Shown here one piece after another: positions 17,736 to 26,487 of a stretch of 64,000 nt of DNA; position 1 is the stretch's first letter, and each line of letters opens with the position of its first letter. The notes beneath the pieces are model-generated. The model ran no database searches, was not told the DNA's origin, and saw nothing but the letters and a program-made list of their open reading frames with translations. The stretch covers positions 744,001 through 808,000 of the forward strand of contig NZ_JANADR010000001.1 in assembly GCF_024199925.1 (NCBI RefSeq), read 5' to 3'. Made by a program: the position numbers and the translations under genes. The DNA comes from Bradyrhizobium sp. CCGUVB1N3. GTDB taxonomy: Bacteria > Pseudomonadota > Alphaproteobacteria > Rhizobiales > Xanthobacteraceae.

Positions 17736-18491
17736 ATGAAGATCGTCGTCATCGGTGGCACCGGCCTGATCGGCTCGAAAGTGGTCGCCATTCTGCGCCA
17801 GGGTGGCCACGACGTCGTCGCCGCCTCGCTCAAGAGCGGCGTCAACATCATCACCGGCGAAGGGCTGAAGGATGCCATGAGCGGCGCGGAAACCGTGGTC
17901 GACCTTGCCAATTCGCCCTCGTTCGAAGACCAGGCCGTGCTGGAGTTCTTCCAGGCCGCCGGCCGCAACGTGCTCGCAGCGGAGGCCGCAGCCGGCGTTC
18001 GGCACCATGTCGCGCTCTCCATCGTTGGAACCGACCGGACACCCGAGAACGGCTATTTCCGCGCGAAGGTCGCCCAGGAGAAGCTGATCGAGGCCTCCCA
18101 CATTCCCTACACCATCGTTCGCGCGACCCAGTTCATGGAGTTTCTCGGCGCCATCGCCGCATCGAGTGCGCAAGGAAACACGCTCAGGGTTTCACCTGGC
18201 CTGTTCCAGCCGATTGCAGCGGACGATGTCGCGAGGTCCATTGCCGATGTGGCGCTCGAACCGCCGCGAAACGGCATCGTCGAGATCGCCGGCCCGGACC
18301 GCGCGCCGTTCGACGAAATCGTCGCTCGCTATCTGAAGGCGACAGGTGACGCGCGCGCGGTCGTGCGCGATCCCGAGGCGCGATATTTTGGCGGCAAGGT
18401 CGAGCAGCATTCGCTGGTGCCGTTGGGCGAGGCGCGTCTCGGCCGGATCGGTCTTGACGATTGGCTCCGGCAGGCACGGGCGAAGGCCTGA
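17736..18491 (+). CDS. NAD(P)-binding SDR/NmrA-type oxidoreductase
   Basis: A 251-residue Rossmann-fold protein of the atypical SDR (NmrA-like) type. The cofactor motif GGTGLIGSKV is at residues 7-16, and a VRATQFMEFLG segment follows the substrate-binding region. The catalytic YxxxK of classical SDRs is not evident; YFRAKVAQEKL may correspond. A strong AAAGGAGG lies 5 bases before the ATG. The LysR gene is convergent, ending 10 bases away. Sequences like this often include NAD(P)H-dependent quinone reductases or redox sensors; the substrate is unknown. Confidence 0.85.
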   Translation: MKIVVIGGTGLIGSKVVAILRQGGHDVVAASLKSGVNIITGEGLKDAMSGAETVVDLANSPSFEDQAVLEFFQAAGRNVLAAEAAAGVRHHVALSIVGTDRTPENGYFRAKVAQEKLIEASHIPYTIVRATQFMEFLGAIAASSAQGNTLRVSPGLFQPIAADDVARSIADVALEPPRNGIVEIAGPDRAPFDEIVARYLKATGDARAVVRDPEARYFGGKVEQHSLVPLGEARLGRIGLDDWLRQARAKA

Positions 18492-18500
18492 GTGTTGGCG

Positions 18501-19475
18501 TCAGGCGCGCTTTGCACGCTTGTGCATGCGTTCTCTCCGGGCGTCCGTTTTGTCCCGCGACGTATCGGCGCCACGATATTTGACGTGCTCGATGAAGGCG
18601 CGCAGCTTTGGTAGGACCTGGCGCTTTCCCGGATAGTACAGAAAGACCCCCGGTCCCATGACGGCGAAGGGAGTGAGCAGCTTTAGCAATCGGCCGTCGG
18701 CAATCGCCGCTTCGGCGAGCGGGGCGGGCACCTGCGCAAGTCCGACACCTTTGATTGCGGCACCGAGCAGCGTGACATAATCGTGCGCGATGAGTGGCCC
18801 TGAGACGATGGCCTCGATCGCCTTGTTGCCATCGACGAAGGGCCAGGGCGCGATCGACCCGTTAGCGCGGCGCAGGCGTAGGCAGGCGTGGTCGCGAAGA
18901 TCGTCGATTGCCGCCGGCCGCTTCCGCCCGCGCATGTAGTCGGGGCTGCCGACGACCAGAAACGGGAAAGGCTGCGTCAGCCGCACGGCGATCATATCCG
19001 GCGCGATGAGCTGGCCGAGACGGATGCCTGCATCGAAGCCGCCTGCGGCAAGATCGACCATCTCCTCGCTTGCGGCGATCTCCACCTCGATCTCGGGATA
19101 GGCCCGGCAGAAGGCGGCGATCACAGGCTCGAGGATCAGCGGCACGACCGAGCGGGGAACGGCGAGGCGTAACAGCCCGGCCGGTCGCCGCCCGAGATCA
19201 CGTGCGGCCTCGCTGGCCGCGACGAGCTCCTCGAAGGCGGGCTTTGCGCGGGACAGGAATCGTTCGCCGGCTTCTGTCAATCCGACACTGCGCGTCGTGC
19301 GGGCGAACAGCGCCGCGCCGATGCGCGCCTCGAGCGTGCGCACCGCCTGGCTGACCGCCGACGGCGTCACCCCGAGCTCGGCGGCCGCGCGGCGAAAATT
19401 GCGGTGCTGGGCAACGGCGAGGAATGCCTCCACGCCGTCGAGCGCGCTCTGCCGGATTGTGAAGTTCTGCTTCAT
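18501..19475 (-). CDS. LysR-family transcriptional regulator
   Basis: A 324-residue regulator. The N-terminal winged helix-turn-helix is LDGVEAFLAVAQHRNFRRAAAELGVTPSAVSQAVRTLEARIGAALFART. A type 2 periplasmic-binding-like effector domain follows from about residue 97, then a basic tail (RRERMHKRAKRA). It is divergent from the methyltransferase gene 88 bases away and convergent with the SDR gene, so either could be its target. The inducer is unknown. Confidence 0.93.
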   Translation of the reverse strand: MKQNFTIRQSALDGVEAFLAVAQHRNFRRAAAELGVTPSAVSQAVRTLEARIGAALFARTTRSVGLTEAGERFLSRAKPAFEELVAASEAARDLGRRPAGLLRLAVPRSVVPLILEPVIAAFCRAYPEIEVEIAASEEMVDLAAGGFDAGIRLGQLIAPDMIAVRLTQPFPFLVVGSPDYMRGRKRPAAIDDLRDHACLRLRRANGSIAPWPFVDGNKAIEAIVSGPLIAHDYVTLLGAAIKGVGLAQVPAPLAEAAIADGRLLKLLTPFAVMGPGVFLYYPGKRQVLPKLRAFIEHVKYRGADTSRDKTDARRERMHKRAKRA

Positions 19476-19563
19476 AGCCTGTCGACATTATCGCGGATAG
19501 TCGTCTGCCGGAAGCGGTCGTATGTGTTGCGGCGAGACCTGAAGCTTTCACGGAGTCCTGCAA

Positions 19564-20394
19564 ATGACCGATGTCCTTGATGGCGTGCGCGACCATTACG
19601 CGGCGACCGGCCTGACCGGGCGGCTGAAGACGGCGCTCTCGGCCTTTGGGCCGGAGGGTCAGCGGCTCACGCCCCAGCAGCTTGCCGCTCTCGACCAGTT
19701 CCACACCCGTGGCATTGCGGCGACGGCCGAGCTCGCGAGGCTCGCGGGCGTCAGCGCCGAGATGTCGGTCCTCGATGTCGGCTCGGGCGTCGGCGGGCCG
19801 GCGCGCTTTCTCGCGTCGACCTGTGGCTGCCGGGTGACCGGCGTCGATCTCAGTGCCCCCTTCGTCGAAGCGGCGCGCTACCTGACCGCGCGCACGGGCT
19901 TGAGCGAACGCGTGTCGTTCGAGACGGCAAGCGCCTTCGAGCTGCCGTTCGACGCCGGCCGCTTCGACGTCGCCTGGCTCCAGCATGTAGCGATGAACAT
20001 TCCTGACCGGGCGCGGCTCTATCGTGAGATCCGGCGCGTGCTGAAGGTCGGCGGCAGATTCGCGACCTACGACGTCGTTTTGGGCGGCGGCGAGCCGCTC
20101 TATCCGGTGCCGTGGGCGCGAACGTCGGCGACGAGCTTTCTGCTGTCAGCCGCAGCCACGCGCGAGGCGGTCGAGGCGGCAGGTTTCCGCACGCTGGTCT
20201 CGCAGGACGACAGCGAAGCCGCCAAGGCGTGGGTCGCCCAGCTCCGCGCGTCGGGGCCACCGCCGTCGCCAAACCTCGGCGTGGTGATGGGGCCGGACTT
20301 TGCCCAGCTCTCCGCCAATCTGGGACGAAATCTCCTGGAAGGCCGGCTCGGCATCCTGACCGCGGTGTTCGAGGCCGCACCAACTGCCACCTGA
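19564..20394 (+). CDS. Class I SAM-dependent methyltransferase
   Basis: A 276-residue methyltransferase resembling small-molecule C- and N-methyltransferases. Motif I is VLDVGSGVGGPARFLA (about residues 70-85), the post-I acidic residue is in VTGVDLS, and motif IV-like FDVAWLQHVAMNIPDRARLYREIRRVLKVGGRFATYD follows. The ATG follows CACGGAGTCCTGCAA. It runs 11 bases ahead of a membrane protein gene and is probably co-transcribed with it. The acceptor substrate cannot be inferred. Confidence 0.88.
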   Translation: MTDVLDGVRDHYAATGLTGRLKTALSAFGPEGQRLTPQQLAALDQFHTRGIAATAELARLAGVSAEMSVLDVGSGVGGPARFLASTCGCRVTGVDLSAPFVEAARYLTARTGLSERVSFETASAFELPFDAGRFDVAWLQHVAMNIPDRARLYREIRRVLKVGGRFATYDVVLGGGEPLYPVPWARTSATSFLLSAAATREAVEAAGFRTLVSQDDSEAAKAWVAQLRASGPPPSPNLGVVMGPDFAQLSANLGRNLLEGRLGILTAVFEAAPTAT

Positions 20395-20405
20395 GGAGAC
20401 GCCAG

Positions 20406-20930
20406 ATGTCGACCGCAACCATCTTCCAGATCCATCTCGTTCTTGGCTATGTCCCGTGGCTGCTTCTCTTCGGCTCGTATGGCTGGCCCTGGCTCAAATC
20501 GATGGACCAGGTCGAGGCGCAACGCGTCATCGCCACCTTGCACAGCTTCCGCTTCTTCGGACTGGTCTTTCTGATCCCCGGCGTGGTCGGGCCCAATCTG
20601 CCCGCCGGTTTCGCCAGCTTCGCCGCCTATTTCGACTTCGCGACCGGACTTCTGGCGATGCTGGCGCTACTCACGGTGCGGATACGTCCGCTCTTCTGGC
20701 TGTTCGTCGTTGCCTTCAATCTCGTCGGGGCAGTCGACATCCTCGTCGACTACTATCACGGCAATCAGCTCGGCCTTGCGCCGCTGGCGGGGGAGCTGGG
20801 CGCCGTCTACGCGATCCCGATCATCTACGTGCCGCTGTTGATGATCACGCACGTGGCTGCGTTCTATCTGATGGTGCGTTCTCGCGGGTCGCAGCCGGCA
20901 CTTCAGCGCGATGTCGCAGTGTCGCGTTGA
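20406..20930 (+). CDS. Hypothetical multi-pass membrane protein, 174 residues
   Basis: An inner-membrane protein with about five hydrophobic helices, beginning MSTATIFQIHLVLGYVPWLLL. Family function is not known to me. GAGGAG lies about 7 bases before the ATG, just after the methyltransferase stop, which supports translation from here and one transcript with the upstream gene. The C-terminal tail is polar and likely cytoplasmic. Confidence 0.78.
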   Translation: MSTATIFQIHLVLGYVPWLLLFGSYGWPWLKSMDQVEAQRVIATLHSFRFFGLVFLIPGVVGPNLPAGFASFAAYFDFATGLLAMLALLTVRIRPLFWLFVVAFNLVGAVDILVDYYHGNQLGLAPLAGELGAVYAIPIIYVPLLMITHVAAFYLMVRSRGSQPALQRDVAVSR

Positions 20931-20931
20931 G

Positions 20932-21339
20932 TTAGCTCGAATGCCATTCCGGCACCTTGGGCACGGCAGGATCGAGGAAATCCCAGGCGTATCCCCGTGC
21001 CGCGTAGAAGATGGCGGCGGGCCTGAACGACGCGGCGTCGTCGAGGCTGCCGACATAGATCCCGATGAATTCGGGCTTCTCGTCCGGCTTGTTGTAGATC
21101 GCGACGCCGCAGGTGGGACAAAAGCCCTTGCGCTTGGTCGCGCCGCGGTCGCTCGTGCGCGCGATTTCGCGAACCGTGCCCGTTAGCTCGAACGCGCTTC
21201 GTGGAAACACGAACACCGAGCTATGTCCCCCGCCGGAGTCCATCTGGCAATCCCGGCACTGACATTGGAAGCCGCGCACGGGCTCGGCATCGATGCTGTA
21301 CCGAACCGCGTGACACGAACAGCCGCCTGAAAATCCCAT
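20932..21339 (-). CDS. GFA-family (glutathione-dependent formaldehyde-activating-like) zinc protein
   Basis: A 135-residue Mss4-like fold protein. Zinc-binding cysteines appear as GGCSCHAVRY (residues 6-14), CQCRDCQ, and CPTCGVAIY near the C-terminus, the arrangement of the GFA/CENP-V family. Most family members have unknown substrates and direct formaldehyde-glutathione activity is doubtful. The ATG is preceded by GGGAGGCGAAACC, an excellent ribosome-binding site that rules out the longer frame. It converges on the membrane-protein gene with two bases between stops. Confidence 0.9.
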   Translation of the reverse strand: MGFSGGCSCHAVRYSIDAEPVRGFQCQCRDCQMDSGGGHSSVFVFPRSAFELTGTVREIARTSDRGATKRKGFCPTCGVAIYNKPDEKPEFIGIYVGSLDDAASFRPAAIFYAARGYAWDFLDPAVPKVPEWHSS

Positions 21340-21494
21340 GGTTTCGCCTCCCGAGCATCGCGGCCTGCCGCAGAGCTGTTTGCGCCGAAATGGTGGTAGG
21401 TGCGCAGCCGCGCAAGGTGCGGTGATCCCGCGTCGCGCATGGCAACGGACGGCAGCAGCGCGACGTCTCTGCGCCCGGGGCGGACGAGCGCGGC

Positions 21495-22115
21495 CTACTG
21501 CGCTCTGATCCGCTGACGGTGCGCGGCCTGTTTGGCGCGATTGCCACAGATGGCCATGCTGCACCAGCGTCGCCGATGACCGCGCGTGTGGTCGGCGAAG
21601 AGCAGCGTGCAGGCCGGCCCTTCGCAGGCCTTCACGTTCGAAAAATCTTCTACGCAGACGAATTGTGCCAGTGCCTCTCCGATGGGCGCGAGAAGGGCTT
21701 CGGGCGTACGCCATCGGCGGATCGACTGCCGCTGGAGAGGCGACGGTGCGCCTTTCGGCGCAGCCACGATGCGGTTGAAGGAATCATCCCGCTCCAGCAG
21801 GCGATTGAGCGGCTCGAGTTCGGCGAGACTCTTTGCCGTCAGGGCACGGCCCTTGTGCTTACGCACAAAGCCTCTGAACCACTCGCGTAGGCTCCTTGCC
21901 TGATCTGCGACCTTGTCGAGCTCGCCGGGCAGCGCCTTTGAGCGAATGCTCCCAAGCGCATCCGCAGGTACGAGCTGCGCCTGCTCGAGCCAGTTCAGCA
22001 GGCCCTCGCCATCATCGATCCAGTCGAAGGGCGTATCGACCGGCGTCGCGATTGAATTCACGAAATCCAGGCCGGGCGCATCGCCGACGAAGATCGCGGG
22101 AGGATGTTGGTTCAT
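21495..22115 (-). CDS. CGNR zinc-finger domain regulator (ABATE domain)
   Basis: A 206-residue protein with an N-terminal ABATE-like domain (PGLDFVNSI) and a C-terminal CGNR zinc finger: CEGPACTLLFADHTRGHRRR followed by CSMAICGNRAK, giving four Cys near residues 168-195. These proteins are thought to be DNA-binding regulators of stress or secondary metabolism. AGGAG sits 7 bases before the chosen ATG; a longer frame with two Met codons is possible but weaker. It is divergent from the hydrolase/oxidoreductase operon, which it may regulate. Confidence 0.88.
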   Translation of the reverse strand: MNQHPPAIFVGDAPGLDFVNSIATPVDTPFDWIDDGEGLLNWLEQAQLVPADALGSIRSKALPGELDKVADQARSLREWFRGFVRKHKGRALTAKSLAELEPLNRLLERDDSFNRIVAAPKGAPSPLQRQSIRRWRTPEALLAPIGEALAQFVCVEDFSNVKACEGPACTLLFADHTRGHRRRWCSMAICGNRAKQAAHRQRIRAQ

Positions 22116-22448
22116 CGAAGGCTCCTGTTCCGGGCGTTGGCCCAACTCCATCACCCAACCGTGAACGTTGTTCCATAGATAACCGCTTTGTCCGTCGTTG
22201 ACAAGTTACGTACGATCGAAGTAACCACATTGAAGCCAATAAAGAGGTTACCGACAGTAAGATTCTCTGGACGGAAAGCAGTGATGTCCCTGAACGATCT
22301 GAGCATGCTCATTGCCCACGGAACGGGGATCTTGCGATGGGCTTGGGCAAAGCTCGTCGGCTCCGTGGCCGCATTCCAAGGCGTAGAGGTGGCCCACGGC
22401 GAAATGGGGCGCCGGTCAAGCCGTAACCTGTGATTGACATTTTAAAAA

Positions 22449-22458
22449 GTTACGTAAC
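22449..22458. promoter_or_regulatory. GTTACGTAAC palindrome overlapping the hydrolase leader
   Basis: A perfect 10-bp palindrome directly followed by the GGAGGAG ribosome-binding site. A related sequence, AAGTTACGTAC, lies at 22203-22213 near the start of the divergent CGNR gene. The 360-base gap between the two genes otherwise shows no convincing coding sequence. The two sites may be operators; no direct evidence. Confidence 0.4.
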
Positions 22459-22472
22459 GGAGGAGAAAGCTC

Positions 22473-23327
22473 ATGGTTGCAATCAACTATCGCACTGCCG
22501 ACGTCGACGGCTGGAAGATCTTCTATCGCGAAGCCGGCCGTCCGGAAGCGCCGACACTGCTGCTGCTGCACGGCTTCCCGAGCGCCGGCCACATGTTCCG
22601 CGATCTCATCCCGCTGCTCGCCGATCGCTTTCACATCGTAGCCCCCGATCTGCCCGGCTTCGGACAGTCGGACAAGCTGGCGCACGGTATGTTCGCCACC
22701 ACCTTCGATCAGATTGCCGAGGTCATCGACCGCTTCACCGAGGTGATCGGGTTGGAGCGCTTTGCGGTCTATGTCTTCGATTACGGTGCGCCCACGGGCT
22801 TTCGGATCGCTGCAAAACATCCGGAGCGCATCGCGGCGATCATCTCGCAGAACGGCAACGCCTACGAAGAAGGTTTGAGCGACGGCTGGAATCCGATCCG
22901 GGCCTATTGGCAGGATGCGTCGGAGGAGAACCGGAAAGCGTTGCGCGCCTTCCTCAAGCCGGAGACGACGATCTGGCAATACACCCATGGCGTCCCCGAC
23001 GCGACCAGGGTTTCGCCGGACGGCTATTCGCTCGACAACTACTATCTTGCGCGGCCCGGCGCCGACGAGGTGCAACTCGATTTGTTCGGCGACTACAAGA
23101 GCAACGTTGCGCTCTACCCGGCCTTCCAAAAATATTTCCGGACCCACAAGCCGCCGTTCCTGGCGGTATGGGGCAAGAACGATCCGTTCTTCCTGCCGGC
23201 AGGGGCGGAGGCCTTTAGGCGAGACATACCGAATGCAACGGTGCGTTTCTTCGACACCGGACATTTCGCGCTGGAGACACACGCCGCCGAGATCGCCGCT
23301 GCGATCCGCGATTTCCTTTCCCGCTGA
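22473..23327 (+). CDS. Alpha/beta hydrolase with Asp nucleophile (epoxide hydrolase/dehalogenase branch)
   Basis: A 284-residue alpha/beta-hydrolase. The oxyanion motif is LLLHGFPSAG (residues 30-39). The nucleophile elbow reads VFDYGAPTG, giving Asp103, which favours epoxide hydrolase or haloalkane dehalogenase chemistry over esterase. The C-terminal catalytic His is in DTGHFALETH. No signal peptide is present. GGAGGAG is 7 bases before the ATG. It forms an operon with the downstream MDR enzyme; the third gene of that operon is only a remnant. Natural substrate unknown. Confidence 0.88.
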   Translation: MVAINYRTADVDGWKIFYREAGRPEAPTLLLLHGFPSAGHMFRDLIPLLADRFHIVAPDLPGFGQSDKLAHGMFATTFDQIAEVIDRFTEVIGLERFAVYVFDYGAPTGFRIAAKHPERIAAIISQNGNAYEEGLSDGWNPIRAYWQDASEENRKALRAFLKPETTIWQYTHGVPDATRVSPDGYSLDNYYLARPGADEVQLDLFGDYKSNVALYPAFQKYFRTHKPPFLAVWGKNDPFFLPAGAEAFRRDIPNATVRFFDTGHFALETHAAEIAAAIRDFLSR

Positions 23328-23395
23328 CTTCGCAACCGCGCCTGCCTCGCAAGCGCTGACCGTGGATACCGCTTAACCAAAGGAGACACATTGTC

Positions 23396-24370
23396 ATGCG
23401 TGCCATCGTTCTCGAGAAATTCGGCGGGCTGGACAGCCTGGTCTACAAGGACATCCCGGAGCCGGAGCCCAAGCTCGGTCACGTCGTCATCGAGATCAAG
23501 GCGTTCGGCCTTAATCACGCGGAGCTGCACATGCGCCGCGGCGAGTGGGCGGAGGCCGCGCCAGTGAGCGGCATCGAATGCGTGGGCCTCGTGAAATCCT
23601 GTCCCGGCGGCGAATTTCCGGTCGGCGCGAAAGTCGCAGCGCTGATGGGCGGTCTCGGCCGTACCATCAATGGCAGCTACGCCCAATATACCCGCGTTCC
23701 CGTGTCGAATGTCGCGCTGATCGAGGCGGACTTGCCGTGGGCCGAGCTTGCGGCAATTCCCGAAACCTACGCGACCGCCTGGACCTGTCTCTTCCGCAAT
23801 CTGGAGATCAGGAAGGGCCAGCTTCTCGTCATTCGCGGTGCGACCTCGTCCTTCGGCCAGGCCGCTCTCAAGCTGGCGGTCAACGCCGGGGTTCGCGTGA
23901 TCGCGACCACCCGCAGCCGTGATCGTTTCGCGCTCCTGGAGAAGCTCGGCGCCGAGCGCTGCGAAATTGAGCGCGCCGACCTCTCGAAGCATATTGCCGA
24001 AGCAAAGCAGATCGATGCGGTGCTTGACCTCGTCGGCAACAGTGTGGTGCTGGATTCCCTTGCCATGCTTCGTCGCGGCGGCCGCTTGTGCCTGGCCGGC
24101 TGGCTCGGCGGCCTCGCTCCGATCCCCGACTTCAATCCGATGCTGCAGATGGCGAGCGGCGTCTACCTCACGTTCTTCGGCAGTTTCGTGTTCGGCACGC
24201 CGGGCTTCCCGCTGTCGGACGTGCCGCTTCAACAGATCGCGCAGGATGCAGCCGGCGGTCGGCTCGACGTCAAGCCGGCCCGCGTCTTTCGCTTTAACGA
24301 GATCCGCGAGGCGCACCGGGTCATGGAGGCCAATGAGGCGAGGGGAAAGATGGTCGTTGTCCACGACTGA
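23396..24370 (+). CDS. Zinc-independent MDR alcohol dehydrogenase/quinone reductase-like protein
   Basis: A 324-residue member of the MDR superfamily. The GroES-like N-terminal domain starts MRAIVLEKFGGLDSLVYKDIPEPEP, with the quinone-reductase-like FGLNHAELHMRRGEW. The nucleotide-binding segment is VIRGATSSFGQAALKLA. The catalytic zinc ligands of true alcohol dehydrogenases are missing, so NADPH:quinone or enone reduction is more likely. AAAGGAGACA precedes the ATG. Co-directional with the hydrolase gene 68 bases upstream. Confidence 0.88.
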   Translation: MRAIVLEKFGGLDSLVYKDIPEPEPKLGHVVIEIKAFGLNHAELHMRRGEWAEAAPVSGIECVGLVKSCPGGEFPVGAKVAALMGGLGRTINGSYAQYTRVPVSNVALIEADLPWAELAAIPETYATAWTCLFRNLEIRKGQLLVIRGATSSFGQAALKLAVNAGVRVIATTRSRDRFALLEKLGAERCEIERADLSKHIAEAKQIDAVLDLVGNSVVLDSLAMLRRGGRLCLAGWLGGLAPIPDFNPMLQMASGVYLTFFGSFVFGTPGFPLSDVPLQQIAQDAAGGRLDVKPARVFRFNEIREAHRVMEANEARGKMVVVHD

Positions 24371-24376
24371 GGAGCA

Positions 24377-24475
24377 ATGCTTTCGACGGAGAATTCGAGC
24401 GAAATCAGTCGCGCTCGTCACGGGCGCCAGCCAGGGCATCGGAAAGGCCGTTGCCGTAGTGCGGTGGCGTTGCTG
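24377..24475 (+). pseudogene. Remnant of an SDR oxidoreductase gene (first ~30 codons only)
   Basis: GAGGAG followed by an ATG at 24377, six bases after the upstream stop, looks like the start of a third operon gene. A frame change within the first 25 bases leads to KSVALVTGASQGIGKAVAV, the unmistakable N-terminal cofactor motif (TGxxxGIG) of a short-chain dehydrogenase. Similarity stops after about 19 residues and the sequence soon meets the 3' end of the convergent RpiR gene. I read it as a truncated and frameshifted gene left by a deletion or rearrangement at about 24.47 kb. Confidence 0.7.
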
Positions 24476-24496
24476 CATAAGCAGACCGCCGCGCAG

Positions 24497-25414
24497 TCAG
24501 CCGACCTCTATGTTCATCTCCGCAATCAGCCGCTCGCGACCCGCCAGGGAGTTCAGTGCCTTGTCACCCAATTCCCTCGCGACAAGGTTGAGCAGCGCTT
24601 CACAGAAGACGACATAGGCGCCCATGCTGTTCGAATAGAAGCTGCTTGCGTGGGGGATGAAAAACGCGTGCGTGGCAGGAGGTACGAGCGGTGACGACCG
24701 GGAATCCGTAATCGCGATAACCGTCTGGCCGTTCGAAGCCGCGACCCGGCCGACCTCCGCGACGCTGCGCGTATAGGGCGCACAGCTGGCGACGATGACG
24801 ACGTCGCCCGGGTCGAGCTGTGACAATGCCTCGGCGACGCCGAGGCGCGGCGCGTCGAGAAGCGCGACGTCCGAGCGCACCATTCCCAGGCAATAGGTGA
24901 GAAAGCTCGCCAGCGAATGGAATTGGCGAACGCCATGGACACGAATACGGCGGGCGTTTGCCAGGAGCTTCGTGGCCCGTTGCAGAGCGGCTCCGTCGAG
25001 CTGTCCGAGGAATCCGTCGACATTCGCTGCCGTTTCCCGCGCGAGCTGCTCGAACGCCTGGACTTCGGCATTGCCGACGGACGGTGCGGCCATCAGCCGG
25101 CCGGCCTGGCGGCTATAGAAATACTGCTGCTCGTTCGCTATGGCCTTGCGGAAGACCGCCTGGAAATCGCTGAAGCCTTCGAAGCCGAGACGTTTCGCCA
25201 GTCTGGTCAGCGTCGACGGATTGATGCCGAACTGATTGGCAAGCTCCGAGATCGAGCGAACCGCCGACTGCTCCGGCGCTTCCACCAGCTTTGCGAATAC
25301 ATCATGCGCTTTGGAGCCGAGCGAAAAGCCTGCCTCGTCGCGACCGACCGAGAGCGCGAGTGCCCTGAGATCCTCGATGGTGCGCGGCGGCTCCGCGACG
25401 GCTTCCTCTGGCAT
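24497..25414 (-). CDS. MurR/RpiR-family transcriptional regulator (SIS domain)
   Basis: A 305-residue regulator. The N-terminal RpiR helix-turn-helix includes RSISELANQFGINPSTLTRLAKRLGFEGFSDFQAVFR (about residues 52-88). The C-terminal SIS domain, usually a phosphosugar sensor, has the VIVASCAPYTRSVAEVGRVA segment. The ATG lies 15 bases after the C45 hydrolase stop and completes an operon of amino-acid ABC transporter genes. Amino-acid or amino-sugar derived effectors are therefore plausible. The operon's AT-rich upstream region has overlapping ATGCAT motifs it might bind. Confidence 0.9.
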   Translation of the reverse strand: MPEEAVAEPPRTIEDLRALALSVGRDEAGFSLGSKAHDVFAKLVEAPEQSAVRSISELANQFGINPSTLTRLAKRLGFEGFSDFQAVFRKAIANEQQYFYSRQAGRLMAAPSVGNAEVQAFEQLARETAANVDGFLGQLDGAALQRATKLLANARRIRVHGVRQFHSLASFLTYCLGMVRSDVALLDAPRLGVAEALSQLDPGDVVIVASCAPYTRSVAEVGRVAASNGQTVIAITDSRSSPLVPPATHAFFIPHASSFYSNSMGAYVVFCEALLNLVARELGDKALNSLAGRERLIAEMNIEVG

Positions 25415-25428
25415 CACCCCGTTCCTGT

Positions 25429-26487
25429 TTACGCCGCGAAGGGCACCAGCCCATCCCGCATATCGAAGCGAGCTGCTTCGTGCGCTCCATCGTAGACAGA
25501 CCACTCGACCTTGTCAGCCCCGACCCGGAAGACGGCGCTTGCGAGCGTGTTCTCGACGTCGCTGTCGGCCGGGTCCGTGCGGTAGATCGGCAATTCCGCG
25601 TCGACTGCGTCCCACAATATGCCGAGCGCACGGCCTTGCGGCTCCGACTGGTGCGTTTCACCGAGCAGCATCTCGCCGCGGCGTTGTCGCACGCCGGACG
25701 AGCCGGTGACGATCTGCGACATGCGTCCGGTGTCGGCATGGATCAGATGATTCGAATGGACGCGCGGCGCTTCGACCCGATCGACCGACAGGGCCCGGGC
25801 GGTGAACTCGACGCTGAGCAGCCGCTCGTCCCCGGCTTGCGCCAAAGTCAGGTGAAATGCGCCGGCGCGCGGGGCGGATTTGAGCACGGTGAGTGCCGCG
25901 TCGAGGTCCGGTGCGTCGAGTATCGCGCGGGCGAGCACCATGCGCGGCGCGCCGGCGCCGCCGGCCAGCGGCCTGATATTGTTGACGGTCTGGACCACTC
26001 CCTTCGACGTGGCCGCAAAAGTGTGTCCCGGAAGCGAGCCTGGGTACACAAAGGCGGTGAACGGTGTGCCGCCTTCGGATGCAAGATGGGCAAGGGCGCA
26101 GTGGCCGGCAAAGTCGGGGGCGCCATCCTCGTTGTGGCCGATCACATGCGGAAAGCCGGGCAATTGCACGGTCGTGCAGCCGTCCGGCGCCATCGCCCAG
26201 ATATCGCCGCGGCAGTTCCACAGGAAAACGTCGTCGAACGGCAGCGCCAGCCCGACGGCGAGGCCCTGCAGCTCAGCCCAGTATCTTGGAAACCGTTCCC
26301 GGACGATGGCCGCCATCTCGCCGATCAAGGGATCGCCGCGGCGCGTGGCGAGTTCGCGCCACGCGGCCGAGGTACGGAAATGGTCCTGCAAGGCCGCTCG
26401 GCCGAAGCGCCCAAGAGCAGCTCCGACATCAAATGGCGAACCTGCGACATCGATGAAGGAAAGCCGGCGGCCGGCGTCATACGACAT
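25429..26487 (-). CDS. C45-family Ntn-hydrolase (acyl-CoA:6-APA acyltransferase-like)
   Basis: A 352-residue N-terminal-nucleophile hydrolase. The nucleophile is Cys104 in PDGCTTV, directly after Gly103. In the fungal isopenicillin N acyltransferase the precursor cleaves itself between Gly102 and Cys103 in the same DGCTT context, so self-processing into about 11- and 26-kDa chains is predicted. GHNEDG supplies oxyanion/ordering residues. No signal peptide is seen, so it is cytoplasmic. The ABC transporter beside it suggests it deacylates an imported N-acyl amino acid or small peptide. It overlaps the ATPase gene by 11 bases. Confidence 0.85.
   Translation of the reverse strand: MSYDAGRRLSFIDVAGSPFDVGAALGRFGRAALQDHFRTSAAWRELATRRGDPLIGEMAAIVRERFPRYWAELQGLAVGLALPFDDVFLWNCRGDIWAMAPDGCTTVQLPGFPHVIGHNEDGAPDFAGHCALAHLASEGGTPFTAFVYPGSLPGHTFAATSKGVVQTVNNIRPLAGGAGAPRMVLARAILDAPDLDAALTVLKSAPRAGAFHLTLAQAGDERLLSVEFTARALSVDRVEAPRVHSNHLIHADTGRMSQIVTGSSGVRQRRGEMLLGETHQSEPQGRALGILWDAVDAELPIYRTDPADSDVENTLASAVFRVGADKVEWSVYDGAHEAARFDMRDGLVPFAA

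Noticed and set aside
17598..18173. N-terminal extension of the deformylase-like protein to 358 residues
   Set aside because: The extension is antisense to the SDR gene and has no family similarity; MTIRPIV is the normal start.
22188..22433. 81-codon plus-strand frame between the CGNR and hydrolase genes
   Set aside because: No start signal and no recognisable similarity; it lies in the divergent promoter region.
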